From: Armatimonadota bacterium
GTDB taxonomy: Bacteria > Sysuimicrobiota > Sysuimicrobiia > Sysuimicrobiales > Humicultoraceae
Direction of reading: 5' to 3'
Assembly (NCBI GenBank): GCA_031459715.1
Contig: JAVKIA010000017.1
Span: forward strand, 1 to 53,878
Length of the DNA stretch: 53,878 nucleotides
Numbering within the stretch: the first letter of the stretch is position 1; each line of letters begins with the position of its first letter. The notes beneath the pieces were generated by a model. That model ran no database searches. It saw only the letters and a list, made by a program, of their open reading frames with translations, and was not told where the DNA came from. Positions 8,270 through 16,593 of the stretch are shown here, piece by piece. The position numbers and the translations under genes are program-made.

Positions 8270-9557
8270 GCGGGAGTGCGCCGACCGGGTCAGTCTGGTC
8301 CAGGTGCAGCTCGAACGGCTGCGGGCGGTCCTGGCGCGCCTTGCGGCTCGCGTGCCCTTCTACCGGCAGCGGCTGGCTGCGGCCCGCATCGACGCCGATG
8401 GCATCACTGCCCTGGAGGACCTCCGTCGGCTTCCCTTAACCACCAAGGACGACCTGCGCCGCCTCTATCCCTTCGGCCTCTTTGCCACGGACTCGGACGA
8501 ACCGGTGGAGCTGCATTGTTCTTCGGGTACGACCGGGACCGCCACCCTGGTGGGCTACACCCGCAGGGACCTGGAGATCTGGTCGGAGGTGATGGCCCGC
8601 ACGCTGGCGGCCGGGGGCGTGCGCCCCGGCGACCTGGTGCACAACGCCTACGGCTACGGGCTGTTTACCGGGGGGCTGGGGTTTCACTACGGCGCACTGC
8701 GCCTGGGGGCGCGCGTCCTGCCCATCTCCTCGGGCCAGACCGCCCGCCAGGTGAGGCTCCTGCGGGAGCTGGGGGCCACTGTGCTGGCGTGTACCCCCTC
8801 GTATGCGCTGCATCTGGCTGAGGTGGTGGAAGAGGCGGGGATGGGTCCTCTGTCTCTGCGCGTGGGGTTGCTGGGCGCCGAGCCCTGGAGCGAGGGGATG
8901 CGCAGGGAGATCGAGCGGCGCCTGGGGATCACGGCGGTGGACGTTTACGGTCTCAGCGAGATCATCGGGCCCGGGGTGGCCTGCGAGTGCGCCGAGGCTC
9001 GCCAGGGGTTGCACATCAACGAGGACCACTTCCTGGCGGAGGTGGTCGACCCTGCCTCCGGGGAGGTGCTGCCCGACGGGGAGACCGGCGAGCTGGTCCT
9101 GACCACCCTGACCAAAGAGGCCACGCCGCTTTTGCGCTACCGCACCGGCGACCTCACGGCGCTGGACCGCGCCCCCTGCCCCTGCGGCCGGCAGCTCGCC
9201 CGGATGGCCCGGGTGCGCGGCCGGGTGGACGACATGCTGGTGGTGCGGGGGGTTAACGTCTTTCCCGCCGACGTGGAGGCGGTGCTCACCTCCCTGGGAG
9301 AGCTGGCCCCGGCCTATCAGCTCATCGTGGACCGCCAGACGACCCTGGACGAGCTGGAGGTACAGGTGGAGGCGCGGGAGTGGCTCACCCCCGCTGCGGG
9401 CGAAGGCCTGGCCATGCGCGTGGCAGCGGCCATCCGAGACCAGCTGGGACTGCGCACCCGTGTCACCGTCCTGCCGCCCAGGCAGCTTCCGCGCAGCGAA
9501 GGCAAGGCGCTGCGGGTCGTGGACCGCCGCGGCCTCAAGGAGGGCGTCAGGAGATGA
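8253..9557 (+). CDS. paaK: Phenylacetate-CoA ligase (PaaK family), copy 1
   Basis: AMP-forming ligase activating phenylacetate or a related arylacetate to its CoA thioester. The 434-residue protein has the ATP loop SSGTTGTATLVGYT (about 89-102), NAYGYGLFTGG, GAEPWSEGMR, YGLSEIIGPG, YRTGDL and the C-terminal hinge region VRGRVDDMLVVRGVNVFP. It overlaps the LeuD-like gene by 17 bases and the LeuA-like gene by four (ATGA). A second paralogue lies at 25832. Substrate range (phenyl-, hydroxyphenyl- or indoleacetate, or benzoate) cannot be read from sequence; the hpa genes and IorAB nearby favour arylacetates. Confidence 0.85.
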   Translation: MIWDPERECADRVSLVQVQLERLRAVLARLAARVPFYRQRLAAARIDADGITALEDLRRLPLTTKDDLRRLYPFGLFATDSDEPVELHCSSGTTGTATLVGYTRRDLEIWSEVMARTLAAGGVRPGDLVHNAYGYGLFTGGLGFHYGALRLGARVLPISSGQTARQVRLLRELGATVLACTPSYALHLAEVVEEAGMGPLSLRVGLLGAEPWSEGMRREIERRLGITAVDVYGLSEIIGPGVACECAEARQGLHINEDHFLAEVVDPASGEVLPDGETGELVLTTLTKEATPLLRYRTGDLTALDRAPCPCGRQLARMARVRGRVDDMLVVRGVNVFPADVEAVLTSLGELAPAYQLIVDRQTTLDELEVQVEAREWLTPAAGEGLAMRVAAAIRDQLGLRTRVTVLPPRQLPRSEGKALRVVDRRGLKEGVRR

Positions 9558-10819
9558 GAGAGCAGGGCGGGGGACGGCAGTGGATCTACGAGTGGAACGC
9601 GGGCCGCGGAGCGCCTCGCCCCGCGCGGCGCGTGGAGGTAAACGACGAGACGCTGCGCGATGGCCTGCAGAGCCCCTCGGTGATCCATCCCCCCCTGGAG
9701 ACGAAGTGCCAGATCCTCCACCTGATGGCGGAGCTGGGGATCGAGAGCGCCAATATCGGCTATCCGGCAGCGGGCCCCCGGGCTCTGGAGGACGTTGTCC
9801 GACTGGCGCAGGAGATCGGGCGCGCCCGGCTACCCATCCGGCCCAACTGCGCCGGCCGCACCACCGAAGCGGACATCACGCCCATCGCTGAGGCCCAGGA
9901 CCGCTCCGGCGTGGCCATCGATGCGGCCCTGTTCATCGGCTCCAGCCCCATCCGCCAGTACGCCGAGGGCTGGGGCCTGGACTTCCTGCGGCGCACCACC
10001 GAGCAGGCGGTCACCCTGGCCCGGCGGCTGGGGCTGGAGGTCATGTTCGTCACCGAGGACACCACCCGGGCACGTCCCGCGCACCTGCGCGCCCTCTACA
10101 CCACGGCTATCGAGTGCGGCGCCCGGCGCATCTGCCTGGCGGACACGGTGGGGCACGCCACGCCCTGGGGCGTGCGGCGGCTGGTGCGCTTCATGCGTCG
10201 GGTCGTGGAGGGCACCGGTAGGGAGATCAAGATAGACTGGCACGGGCACCGTGACCGGGGGTTGGACCTGATCAACTCCCTGGCGGCTATCGAGGCGGGC
10301 GCGGACCGGATCCACGCCTGCGCCCTGGGGATCGGCGAGCGCGTGGGCAACACCCCCATGGACCTGCTGCTGGTCAACCTGAAGCTCCTCGGCTGGCGCG
10401 ACGCCGACCTCTCGGCGCTGCCGCGGTACTGCGAGACGGTGGCTCGGGCTGTAGGTCTGCCCATCCCCTGCAACTACCCGGTGGTGGGGAAGGACGCCTT
10501 CGAGACCAGCACCGGCGTCCACGCCGCGGCCATCCTCAAGGCCTACCGCAAGGGGCACCACTGGCTGGCCAACCGGATCTACAGCGGTGTGCCGGCGGAG
10601 GAGGTGGGCCGCCAGCAGGTGATCTCTGTGGGGCCGATGAGCGGTCAGGCCAACGTGGTCTGCTGGCTGCAGCGGCGGGGGATCGAGCCGGTGCCCAGGT
10701 TGGTGGAGGCGATCCTGGACGCGGCCAAGGCGTCCGACCGGGTGCTGCGGGACGAGGAGATCCTCTCGGTGATTCTGGAGCAGATCTCCCCGCTGCCCCA
10801 GGGCGGGGTGTCGGCGTGA
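9554..10819 (+). CDS. LeuA-like (2-isopropylmalate/homocitrate synthase family) condensing enzyme
   Basis: DRE-TIM metallolyase-family enzyme, 421 residues, predicted to condense acetyl-CoA with a 2-oxoacid to a 2-substituted malate. NDETLRDGLQSPS near residue 30 carries the catalytic Arg and metal Asp. DWHGHRDRG supplies the two metal-binding His residues, and GIGERVGNTPMD is the family loop. There is little room for the LeuA C-terminal allosteric domain, as in feedback-insensitive catabolic or secondary-metabolic members. The ATG overlaps the ligase stop. Between LeuC/LeuD-like genes and 2-oxoacid oxidoreductases it may extend an aryl-2-oxoacid such as phenylpyruvate. Citramalate, homocitrate or true 2-isopropylmalate synthesis are alternatives. 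Confidence 0.75.
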   Translation: MREQGGGRQWIYEWNAGRGAPRPARRVEVNDETLRDGLQSPSVIHPPLETKCQILHLMAELGIESANIGYPAAGPRALEDVVRLAQEIGRARLPIRPNCAGRTTEADITPIAEAQDRSGVAIDAALFIGSSPIRQYAEGWGLDFLRRTTEQAVTLARRLGLEVMFVTEDTTRARPAHLRALYTTAIECGARRICLADTVGHATPWGVRRLVRFMRRVVEGTGREIKIDWHGHRDRGLDLINSLAAIEAGADRIHACALGIGERVGNTPMDLLLVNLKLLGWRDADLSALPRYCETVARAVGLPIPCNYPVVGKDAFETSTGVHAAAILKAYRKGHHWLANRIYSGVPAEEVGRQQVISVGPMSGQANVVCWLQRRGIEPVPRLVEAILDAAKASDRVLRDEEILSVILEQISPLPQGGVSA

Positions 10820-12633
10820 ACGGACCCGCCGAGTCCCGGACAATGCCGGCGGTGGCCACCCGCCCGGCGCTGCGCCAGCTGCTCACGGGAAACGAGGCTA
10901 TCGCCCGCGGGGCGTTCGAAGCGGGTGTGCACCTGGCCACGGGATACCCGGGCACGCCCAGCACGGAAATCATCGAGGCCCTGGCCCGCTTTCCGGAGGT
11001 CAGGGTGCAGTGGTCCGTCAACGAGAAGGTGGCCCTGGACACTGCCCTGGGGGCGGCGCTGGGGGGAGCGAAGGCCCTGTGCGCCATGAAGCACGTGGGG
11101 CTGAACGTGGCGGCGGATACCCTGATGACGGCTGCCTACACCGGGGTGGGCGGCGCTCTGGTCGTGGTCTCGGCGGACGACCCGGGGTTGCACAGCTCGC
11201 AGAACGAGCAGGACAACCGCTTCTACGCCCGGTTCGCCGGCATTCCCATGCTGGAGCCCGCCGACGCCGAGGAGGCGCGGCGCTTCACCCGGTGGGCCTT
11301 TGAGCTGAGCGCCCGCTACGATGTCCCCGTGCTCCTGCGCACCACCACCCGTGTCTCGCACACCCGCTCCGCGGTCACCCCGGAGCGACGGGAGGAGGCG
11401 CCGCCTGCGGGGTTCGTGCCCGACCCGGCCAAGTACGTCATGCTTCCCGCCCATGCCCGCGGGCGCCACCCCGTGGTACTGGAGCGGCTGGCCCGGATGT
11501 GTGCCGAGGGTGACCCTCGCTTTGCTGTGGTGGAACCGGGAGACCCGGCGGTGGGGGTGGTCACCAGCGGCGTGGTCTACCACTACGTGCGGGAGGTCCT
11601 GCCTCATGCCAGCATCCTCAAGCTCAACCTGACCCATCCCCTGCCGCTGGATGTGGTGCGCGCCTTCGCCTCTGGGGTGCAGCGCCTCCTGGTGGTCGAG
11701 GAGCTGGAGCCGTTCCTGGAAGAGCAGCTCCGCGCCGCCGGTCTGGTCGTGGAGGGGAAGGCCTTCTGGCCCCGGGTGGGAGAGCTGACGCCTGCGCTGG
11801 TCCGGGCGGGATTTGCCCGGGCCGGGATCCTGCCACATGGCAGCCCGCCTGTGTCCGCGTCGGTCATGCCTCGACCCCCCGTCCTCTGCCCCGGGTGCCC
11901 GCACGTGCTGCCCCTATTGGCGCTGCGCAGGCTGGGGGCGACCATCTGCGGCGACATCGGCTGCTACACCCTGGCCGCCCTGCCGCCGCTTGGCGCCATG
12001 GACACCTGCGTGGCCATGGGTTGCAGCATCGGCATGGCTACAGGCCTGGCCGCATCCGGGCACCGCGGTCCCGTCGCCGCAGTCATCGGGGACTCCACCT
12101 TCCTCCACGCCGGAATCCCCGCGTTGCTGGACGCCGTCTACAACCGGGCGCGGATCGTCGTGGTGATCCTGAACAACGGCACCACGGCCATGACCGGGGG
12201 CCAGCCCCATCCGGGCACCGGGAGAGATGTCCGGGGGGAGGCCGCCCCCGCGGTGGACCTGGCCGCGCTGTGTCGCACCCTGGGCGCGGGCCTGGTGGCC
12301 ACGGTGGACCCCTACGACCTGGGGGGGACGTACCGGGCCGTGGAAGAGGCCCTGGCCTTTGACGGGGTGGCCGTCCTCATCACCAACCGCCCCTGTGTGG
12401 AAGCTCCGGTGAAGATCCGCGACATCCCCTACTTCGTCGTCTCCGAGGCGTGCATCGCCTGCCAGCTGTGCATGAACCTGGGCTGCCCGGCCATAACCTG
12501 GGGCCGCGGCTGGTACGAAGGCCGCCCCAGGGTCGTCATCGAGGAGACCCAGTGCACCGGCTGCACTGTCTGCGCGCAGCTGTGCCCTACCGATGCCATC
12601 CGGCCCGTGACCGCGCGGGCGGGGCAGAGATGA
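10816..12633 (+). CDS. iorA: Indolepyruvate:ferredoxin oxidoreductase alpha subunit (IorA)
   Basis: Thiamine-diphosphate subunit of an aryl-2-oxoacid:ferredoxin oxidoreductase, which converts aryl pyruvates to arylacetyl-CoA plus CO2 and reduced ferredoxin. The 605-residue protein has the pyrimidine-binding domain first (GYPGTPSTEI, about 41-50), then the CPGCPH region, the diphosphate-binding segment GDSTFLHAGI to NNGTTAMTGGQ, and a C-terminal ferredoxin domain with CIACQLCMNLGCP and CTGCTVCAQLCP (two [4Fe-4S]). Length and order are standard for IorA. The GTG start overlaps the previous stop (GTGA). It supplies the low-potential electrons that benzoyl-CoA reductase needs. Confidence 0.9.
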   Translation: MNGPAESRTMPAVATRPALRQLLTGNEAIARGAFEAGVHLATGYPGTPSTEIIEALARFPEVRVQWSVNEKVALDTALGAALGGAKALCAMKHVGLNVAADTLMTAAYTGVGGALVVVSADDPGLHSSQNEQDNRFYARFAGIPMLEPADAEEARRFTRWAFELSARYDVPVLLRTTTRVSHTRSAVTPERREEAPPAGFVPDPAKYVMLPAHARGRHPVVLERLARMCAEGDPRFAVVEPGDPAVGVVTSGVVYHYVREVLPHASILKLNLTHPLPLDVVRAFASGVQRLLVVEELEPFLEEQLRAAGLVVEGKAFWPRVGELTPALVRAGFARAGILPHGSPPVSASVMPRPPVLCPGCPHVLPLLALRRLGATICGDIGCYTLAALPPLGAMDTCVAMGCSIGMATGLAASGHRGPVAAVIGDSTFLHAGIPALLDAVYNRARIVVVILNNGTTAMTGGQPHPGTGRDVRGEAAPAVDLAALCRTLGAGLVATVDPYDLGGTYRAVEEALAFDGVAVLITNRPCVEAPVKIRDIPYFVVSEACIACQLCMNLGCPAITWGRGWYEGRPRVVIEETQCTGCTVCAQLCPTDAIRPVTARAGQR

Positions 12634-13472
12634 GCGAGGGCAGCGTCCTCATCGTGGGTGTGGGCGGCCAGGGGGTGCTGCTGGCCAGCGACCTGCTGGC
12701 CACGGTGTGCCTGGACGCCGGACTGGATGTGAAGAAGAGCGAGGTCCACGGGATGGCCCAGCGCGGGGGGGTGGTCATAAGCCACGTGCGCTTCGGGGCC
12801 TGGGTGCACAGCCCTCTGGTGGAGGAGGGCCAGGCCGACGCCCTGGTGGCGCTGGAGTGGGCTGAGGCACTGCGCTGGAGCGCCTTCCTGCGACCCGGTG
12901 GCGCGCTCATCGTCGACCCGGTGCAGATCGTCCCTCCTGCCGCCTGTGCCGACCGGCGCACCTGGACGTCCCGCTACCCGCCCATGGATCCCCCCTCCAC
13001 CGGTGGCCGGGGGCCTCAGCTGTGCCTGATCCCGGCGCAGGCCCTGGCCAAGGCGGCGGGCGTGGCCCGGGCGGCCAACGTGGTCCTGCTGGGCGCCCTC
13101 TCCACCCGGCTGGACTTCCCCCCGGCGGCCTGGGAGGAGGCTATCCGGCGGCTGGTCCCGGCGGCAGTGGTGGAGGCAAACCTGCGGGCGTTCGCTGCCG
13201 GGCGAGATGCCGACCCGCTCCCGCTCCCACCGCCGGGTCCCAGGGTCGCTCCCGGAGGGGAGCGTCGTTTCGCCGTGGCCGTGGTCTCTGCCTGGTGCAA
13301 GGGATGCGACATCTGTGTGCGCATCTGCCCCCAGGACTGCCTGCGCCTGGATTCGCTGGGTCTCGTCCGCGTCACTGCGCCGGAACGTTGCACAGGTTGC
13401 CGCCTGTGCGAGCTGCTCTGCCCCGACTTCGCCATCACCGTGGGGGAAGAGGGAGGGGCGGTCGTTGTCTGA
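12630..13472 (+). CDS. iorB: IorB-type gamma subunit fused to a 2x[4Fe-4S] ferredoxin domain
   Basis: Residues 1-190 are the IorB/gamma fold (GVGGQGV at 10-16; HGMAQRGGVV). A Pro-rich linker (about 195-212) leads to a ferredoxin domain with CKGCDICVRICP (223-234) and CTGCRLCELLCP (254-265). IorB normally lacks ferredoxin cysteines, while KorD/PorD-type delta subunits are separate small ferredoxins. The next three genes form an alpha-beta-gamma oxidoreductase without a delta gene, so this fused domain may serve that second enzyme or both. The ATG overlaps the iorA stop and the stop lies inside the next gene. Confidence 0.82.
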   Translation: MSEGSVLIVGVGGQGVLLASDLLATVCLDAGLDVKKSEVHGMAQRGGVVISHVRFGAWVHSPLVEEGQADALVALEWAEALRWSAFLRPGGALIVDPVQIVPPAACADRRTWTSRYPPMDPPSTGGRGPQLCLIPAQALAKAAGVARAANVVLLGALSTRLDFPPAAWEEAIRRLVPAAVVEANLRAFAAGRDADPLPLPPPGPRVAPGGERRFAVAVVSAWCKGCDICVRICPQDCLRLDSLGLVRVTAPERCTGCRLCELLCPDFAITVGEEGGAVVV

Positions 13473-14595
13473 GCCTCGCCTCCTGCTGGGCAACGAGGCC
13501 TGCGCTCTGGGAGCGCTGGCGGCCGGATGCCGCTTCTACGCCGGCTACCCCATCACCCCTTCGTCCGAGATCGCCGAGACCATGGCCGAGCTGTTACCAG
13601 CCCACGGCGGGGTCTTCGTCCAGATGGAGGACGAGATCGCCTCCCTGGCCGCCTGCCTGGGTGCCGCCCTGGGCGGGATGAAGGCGATGACCGCCACCAG
13701 CGGCCCGGGCTTTTCCCTGATGCAGGAACACATCGGCTTTGCCGCCATGGCCGAGCTGCCCTGCGTCATCGTGGACGTCATGCGCGGCGGTCCCAGCACG
13801 GGGCTACCCACCCTTCCCTCTCAGGCGGACATGCAGCAGGCCCGCTGGGGTACCCACGGAGACCACTCCATCATCGTGCTGGCGCCGGCCTCGGTGCGGG
13901 AGGTCTATGACCTTACCGTGCGCGCCTTCGCCTGCGCCGAGCGGTTCCGCACCCCGGTGATCGTGCTCTACGACGCCGTGGTGGGGCACCTGCGGGAGCG
14001 GGTGGAGCTGCCCGAGCAGGTCGAGGTGACCCCGCGGATGCGGCCGCGGGGGTCCTCCTACAGGCCCTACGCCGCCGCCGAGGGGGATGTCGCCCCGCTG
14101 GCCGCCTTCGGCGACGGCCACCGGTTCCACGTTACCGGGCTGGCGCACGACGAGCGGGGATTCCCCACCCAGGACCCGGCGGCGGTGGCGGCGCTGCAGC
14201 GGCGCCTGGTGCGCAAGATCGAGGACCACCGCGACGAGATTGTGCGCTGCGAGCAGATCTCCATGGAGGATGCGGAGGTGGCCGTGGTGGCCTTCGGCAT
14301 CGCCGCGCGGGCGGCGCGGGAGGCCATCCGTCAGGCGCGGCAGCAGGGCCTGCGCGTGGGGTTGGTGCGTCCCCTGACCCTGTGGCCCTTCCCCGACGGG
14401 GTACTGTCGGCGGCGGCCGCGCACGTGCGCGCCCTGGTGGTGGCCGAGATGAACCTGGGACAGATGCTGCGCGAGGTGGAACGGGCGGTGCGGGGGCGGA
14501 CCGAGGTGGTGGCCTGCGTGAGGGCAGACGGCCAGCCGCTCCAGCCCGAGGAGATCCTGCAGGCCCTGGAGGCGGAGGTGCCCGCGTGGAGGTAG
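13465..14595 (+). CDS. 2-oxoacid:ferredoxin oxidoreductase alpha subunit (KorA/VorB type)
   Basis: Pyrimidine-binding subunit, 376 residues, of a second 2-oxoacid:acceptor oxidoreductase. GYPITPSSEI near the N-terminus and MKAMTATSGPGFSLMQE are family hallmarks. The C-terminal third (domain II) begins near AVVAFGIAARAAREA. The TTG at 13465 is chosen because GGGAGGGG lies 6 bases upstream and no better start exists; it overlaps the iorB stop by 8 bases. No ferredoxin domain is present. Candidate substrates are 2-oxoglutarate, branched-chain or aryl-2-oxoacids including phenylglyoxylate; sequence alone does not decide. Confidence 0.85.
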   Translation: MSEPRLLLGNEACALGALAAGCRFYAGYPITPSSEIAETMAELLPAHGGVFVQMEDEIASLAACLGAALGGMKAMTATSGPGFSLMQEHIGFAAMAELPCVIVDVMRGGPSTGLPTLPSQADMQQARWGTHGDHSIIVLAPASVREVYDLTVRAFACAERFRTPVIVLYDAVVGHLRERVELPEQVEVTPRMRPRGSSYRPYAAAEGDVAPLAAFGDGHRFHVTGLAHDERGFPTQDPAAVAALQRRLVRKIEDHRDEIVRCEQISMEDAEVAVVAFGIAARAAREAIRQARQQGLRVGLVRPLTLWPFPDGVLSAAAAHVRALVVAEMNLGQMLREVERAVRGRTEVVACVRADGQPLQPEEILQALEAEVPAWR

Positions 14596-15425
14596 CTACC
14601 CCGGACGTGCGCCGCTACCTGCGCCGGGAGATGATGCCGCACATCCTCTGCCCCGGCTGCGGACACGGTATCGTCCTGCAGGCGCTGCTGCGGGCGGTGG
14701 CCAGCCTGGAGCTGGACCCCGACCGTGTGGCGGTGGTGGCCGGGATCGGCTGCAGCAGCCGCCTGGCCGGCTATGTGGACTTCTGCACGCTTCACGCCAC
14801 CCACGGCCGTGCGCCCGCCTTCGCCACCGGGCTGAAGCTGGCGCGGCCGGAGCTGACCGTGATCGTGATCACCGGGGACGGGGATGGACTGGCCATCGGG
14901 GGCAACCACCTCATCCACGCCGCCCGGCGGAACATCGACCTGCTGTGCCTGCTTTTTAACAACGCGGTCTACGGCATGACCGGCGGCCAGGTGGCTCCCA
15001 CGACGCCGCAGGGGAGTCGCGCCACCACCGCGCCGCGGGGGAACCCCGAGCCGCCGTTTGACGCCTGCCGGCTGATGATCGCCGCCGGCGCCACCTTTGT
15101 CGCCCGCGGCCTGGCCTATGAGCCCCTGACCCTGCAGCACCTGTGCATGGAGGGCTTGCGGCATCCGGGCTTCGCCTTCATCGACGTCCTGAGCGACTGC
15201 CCGGAGTTCTTCGGGCGGTACAACCGCCTGGGCAGGGGACCGGAGATGCTGCTCTCGCAGAAGCGGCGCACCACGGCCGTGGGACCGTTGCTGGCGCGGA
15301 AGCCGGCACTGGAGGGGGCCCAGGTGGCCACCGCTCCCGCCCTGCCCACCGGGGTACTCCACCGCGAGACCCGACCGGAGTTTACCCGGTTACTGCTGGC
15401 GCAACAGGGGGAGGGTTTCCCGTGA
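14586..15425 (+). CDS. 2-oxoacid:ferredoxin oxidoreductase beta subunit (KorB type)
   Basis: Thiamine-diphosphate-binding beta subunit, 279 residues. CPGCGHG (about 22-28) and the second cysteine region GIGCSSR are typical, and GDGDGLAIGGNHL to NNAVYGMTGGQ is the TPP/Mg motif. The GTG start lies 10 bases inside the alpha gene, and the stop overlaps the gamma gene by four bases. The C-terminal extension after residue 220 (RLGRGPEML onwards) is common in Kor/Vor beta subunits. Confidence 0.87.
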   Translation: MEVATPDVRRYLRREMMPHILCPGCGHGIVLQALLRAVASLELDPDRVAVVAGIGCSSRLAGYVDFCTLHATHGRAPAFATGLKLARPELTVIVITGDGDGLAIGGNHLIHAARRNIDLLCLLFNNAVYGMTGGQVAPTTPQGSRATTAPRGNPEPPFDACRLMIAAGATFVARGLAYEPLTLQHLCMEGLRHPGFAFIDVLSDCPEFFGRYNRLGRGPEMLLSQKRRTTAVGPLLARKPALEGAQVATAPALPTGVLHRETRPEFTRLLLAQQGEGFP

Positions 15426-15979
15426 TCGCTGTCCGGATCGCCGGGAGCGGCGGACAGGGCATCCAGCTTGCCGGCGTCGTCCTGGCCGAGGCCGCCATCG
15501 CCGCAGGCTGGAACGCGGCCTGCACGCAGACCTACGGGCCCGAGTCCCGCGGCGGGGCCAGCCGCTGCGATGTCGTCTTGGACCGCGGGGAGATCTACTT
15601 CCCGCAGGCGCGCCACCCGGATGTGCTGGTGGCGCTGTCGGCGGATGCCTGCCGCTCCTTTCTCCCCGACGTCAGGGCCGGCGGGCTGGTGCTCTGCGAT
15701 GCCGCAGCCATGGTGGAGACGCCCCCCCCACACCTGCACTGCCGCGCGCTTCCCATCGTGGAGACGGCCCGCGCCGTGGGCACTACCCTGGTGGCCAACG
15801 CGGTGGCGCTGGGCGCGCTGTGCGCTCTGATGGATCTCATGCCTGTGGACGTCCTGGCCCGAGCCCTGGCCACGCGCCGGCCCGAGCCACAAAATCAGAG
15901 GGCGCTGCAGGCGGGCTTCTCCCTGGGGCAGGCGGCCCGGGCAGACGGCGCGGCGCTGGCAGGGGAGGGTGGGAGATGA
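15422..15979 (+). CDS. 2-oxoacid:ferredoxin oxidoreductase gamma subunit (KorC type)
   Basis: The 185-residue gamma domain: AGSGGQGIQLAG at the N-terminus and YGPESRGGASRCDVV are the family signatures. It completes the alpha-beta-gamma set. With no separate delta ferredoxin, the ferredoxin half of the IorB fusion upstream is the obvious electron outlet. GTG start in a GTGA overlap; the stop overlaps the TetR gene (ATGA). Confidence 0.87.
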   Translation: MIAVRIAGSGGQGIQLAGVVLAEAAIAAGWNAACTQTYGPESRGGASRCDVVLDRGEIYFPQARHPDVLVALSADACRSFLPDVRAGGLVLCDAAAMVETPPPHLHCRALPIVETARAVGTTLVANAVALGALCALMDLMPVDVLARALATRRPEPQNQRALQAGFSLGQAARADGAALAGEGGR

Positions 15980-16593
15980 AGCCGCAGCGGGGCGAGAACG
16001 ACACCCGGGCCCGGATCCTGCGGGCCGCGGCTGCCCAGTTTCACGCCCGCGGGTTCGAGGGCACCCGGATGCACCAGATCGCCGCCGCTGCCGGCATCCG
16101 CAAGAGCAGCCTCTACCACCACTTCCGCGGCAAGCAGGAACTGCTCTTCGAGATCCTGCGGCACACCGTGGAGATGGCCCTGGCCGGGCTGCGGGAGATT
16201 GCCGACGCCGACCTTCCGGCCACGGAGCGGCTGCGCCTGGCCGTGCGACACCACGTCACCAGCCTGGTGGAGGACCTGGACAACGTGGCCTGCTTTGTGG
16301 AGGAGGGCCGGGCCCTGGCCCCGCAGCACCGGGAGGCCTACATCGCCCAGCGGGATACGTACGAAGGGTACTTCCGCCGGATCATCGAGGAAGGGGCGGC
16401 GCAGGGGGAGTTCGACCCGGTGGACGTCCGCCTGGCCGGGTTCGCCATCCTCGGCATGTGCAACTGGATGGCCCGCTGGTACCGTCCCGACGGGCCTAAC
16501 ACGCCGGAGGAGGTGGCCGACCGGTTCGCCGACCTGGCGGTGGCGGCGCTGGGAGGCCGGCACAGCGCGCCAGTAGCGGCAAAGGTGCGCTGA
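15976..16593 (+). CDS. TetR-family transcriptional regulator
   Basis: A 205-residue regulator with an N-terminal TetR helix-turn-helix (about 10-56; RARILRAAAAQFHARGFEGT, IAAAAGIRKSSLYHHF) and a helical ligand domain of the FadR/AcrR-like C-terminal type. It lies mid-operon between the oxidoreductase and the CoA-transferase genes with four- and one-base overlaps, so it is probably co-transcribed with its targets and may sense an acyl-CoA or aryl acid. The palindrome at 6405-6416 upstream of the operon is a plausible binding site. Confidence 0.85.
   Translation: MKPQRGENDTRARILRAAAAQFHARGFEGTRMHQIAAAAGIRKSSLYHHFRGKQELLFEILRHTVEMALAGLREIADADLPATERLRLAVRHHVTSLVEDLDNVACFVEEGRALAPQHREAYIAQRDTYEGYFRRIIEEGAAQGEFDPVDVRLAGFAILGMCNWMARWYRPDGPNTPEEVADRFADLAVAALGGRHSAPVAAKVR

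Noticed and set aside
6451-10819. Ordinary leucine biosynthesis operon
   Set aside because: No leuB or ilv gene, PaaK inserted between leuD- and leuA-like genes, and aryl-2-oxoacid oxidoreductases downstream; not excluded but disfavoured.
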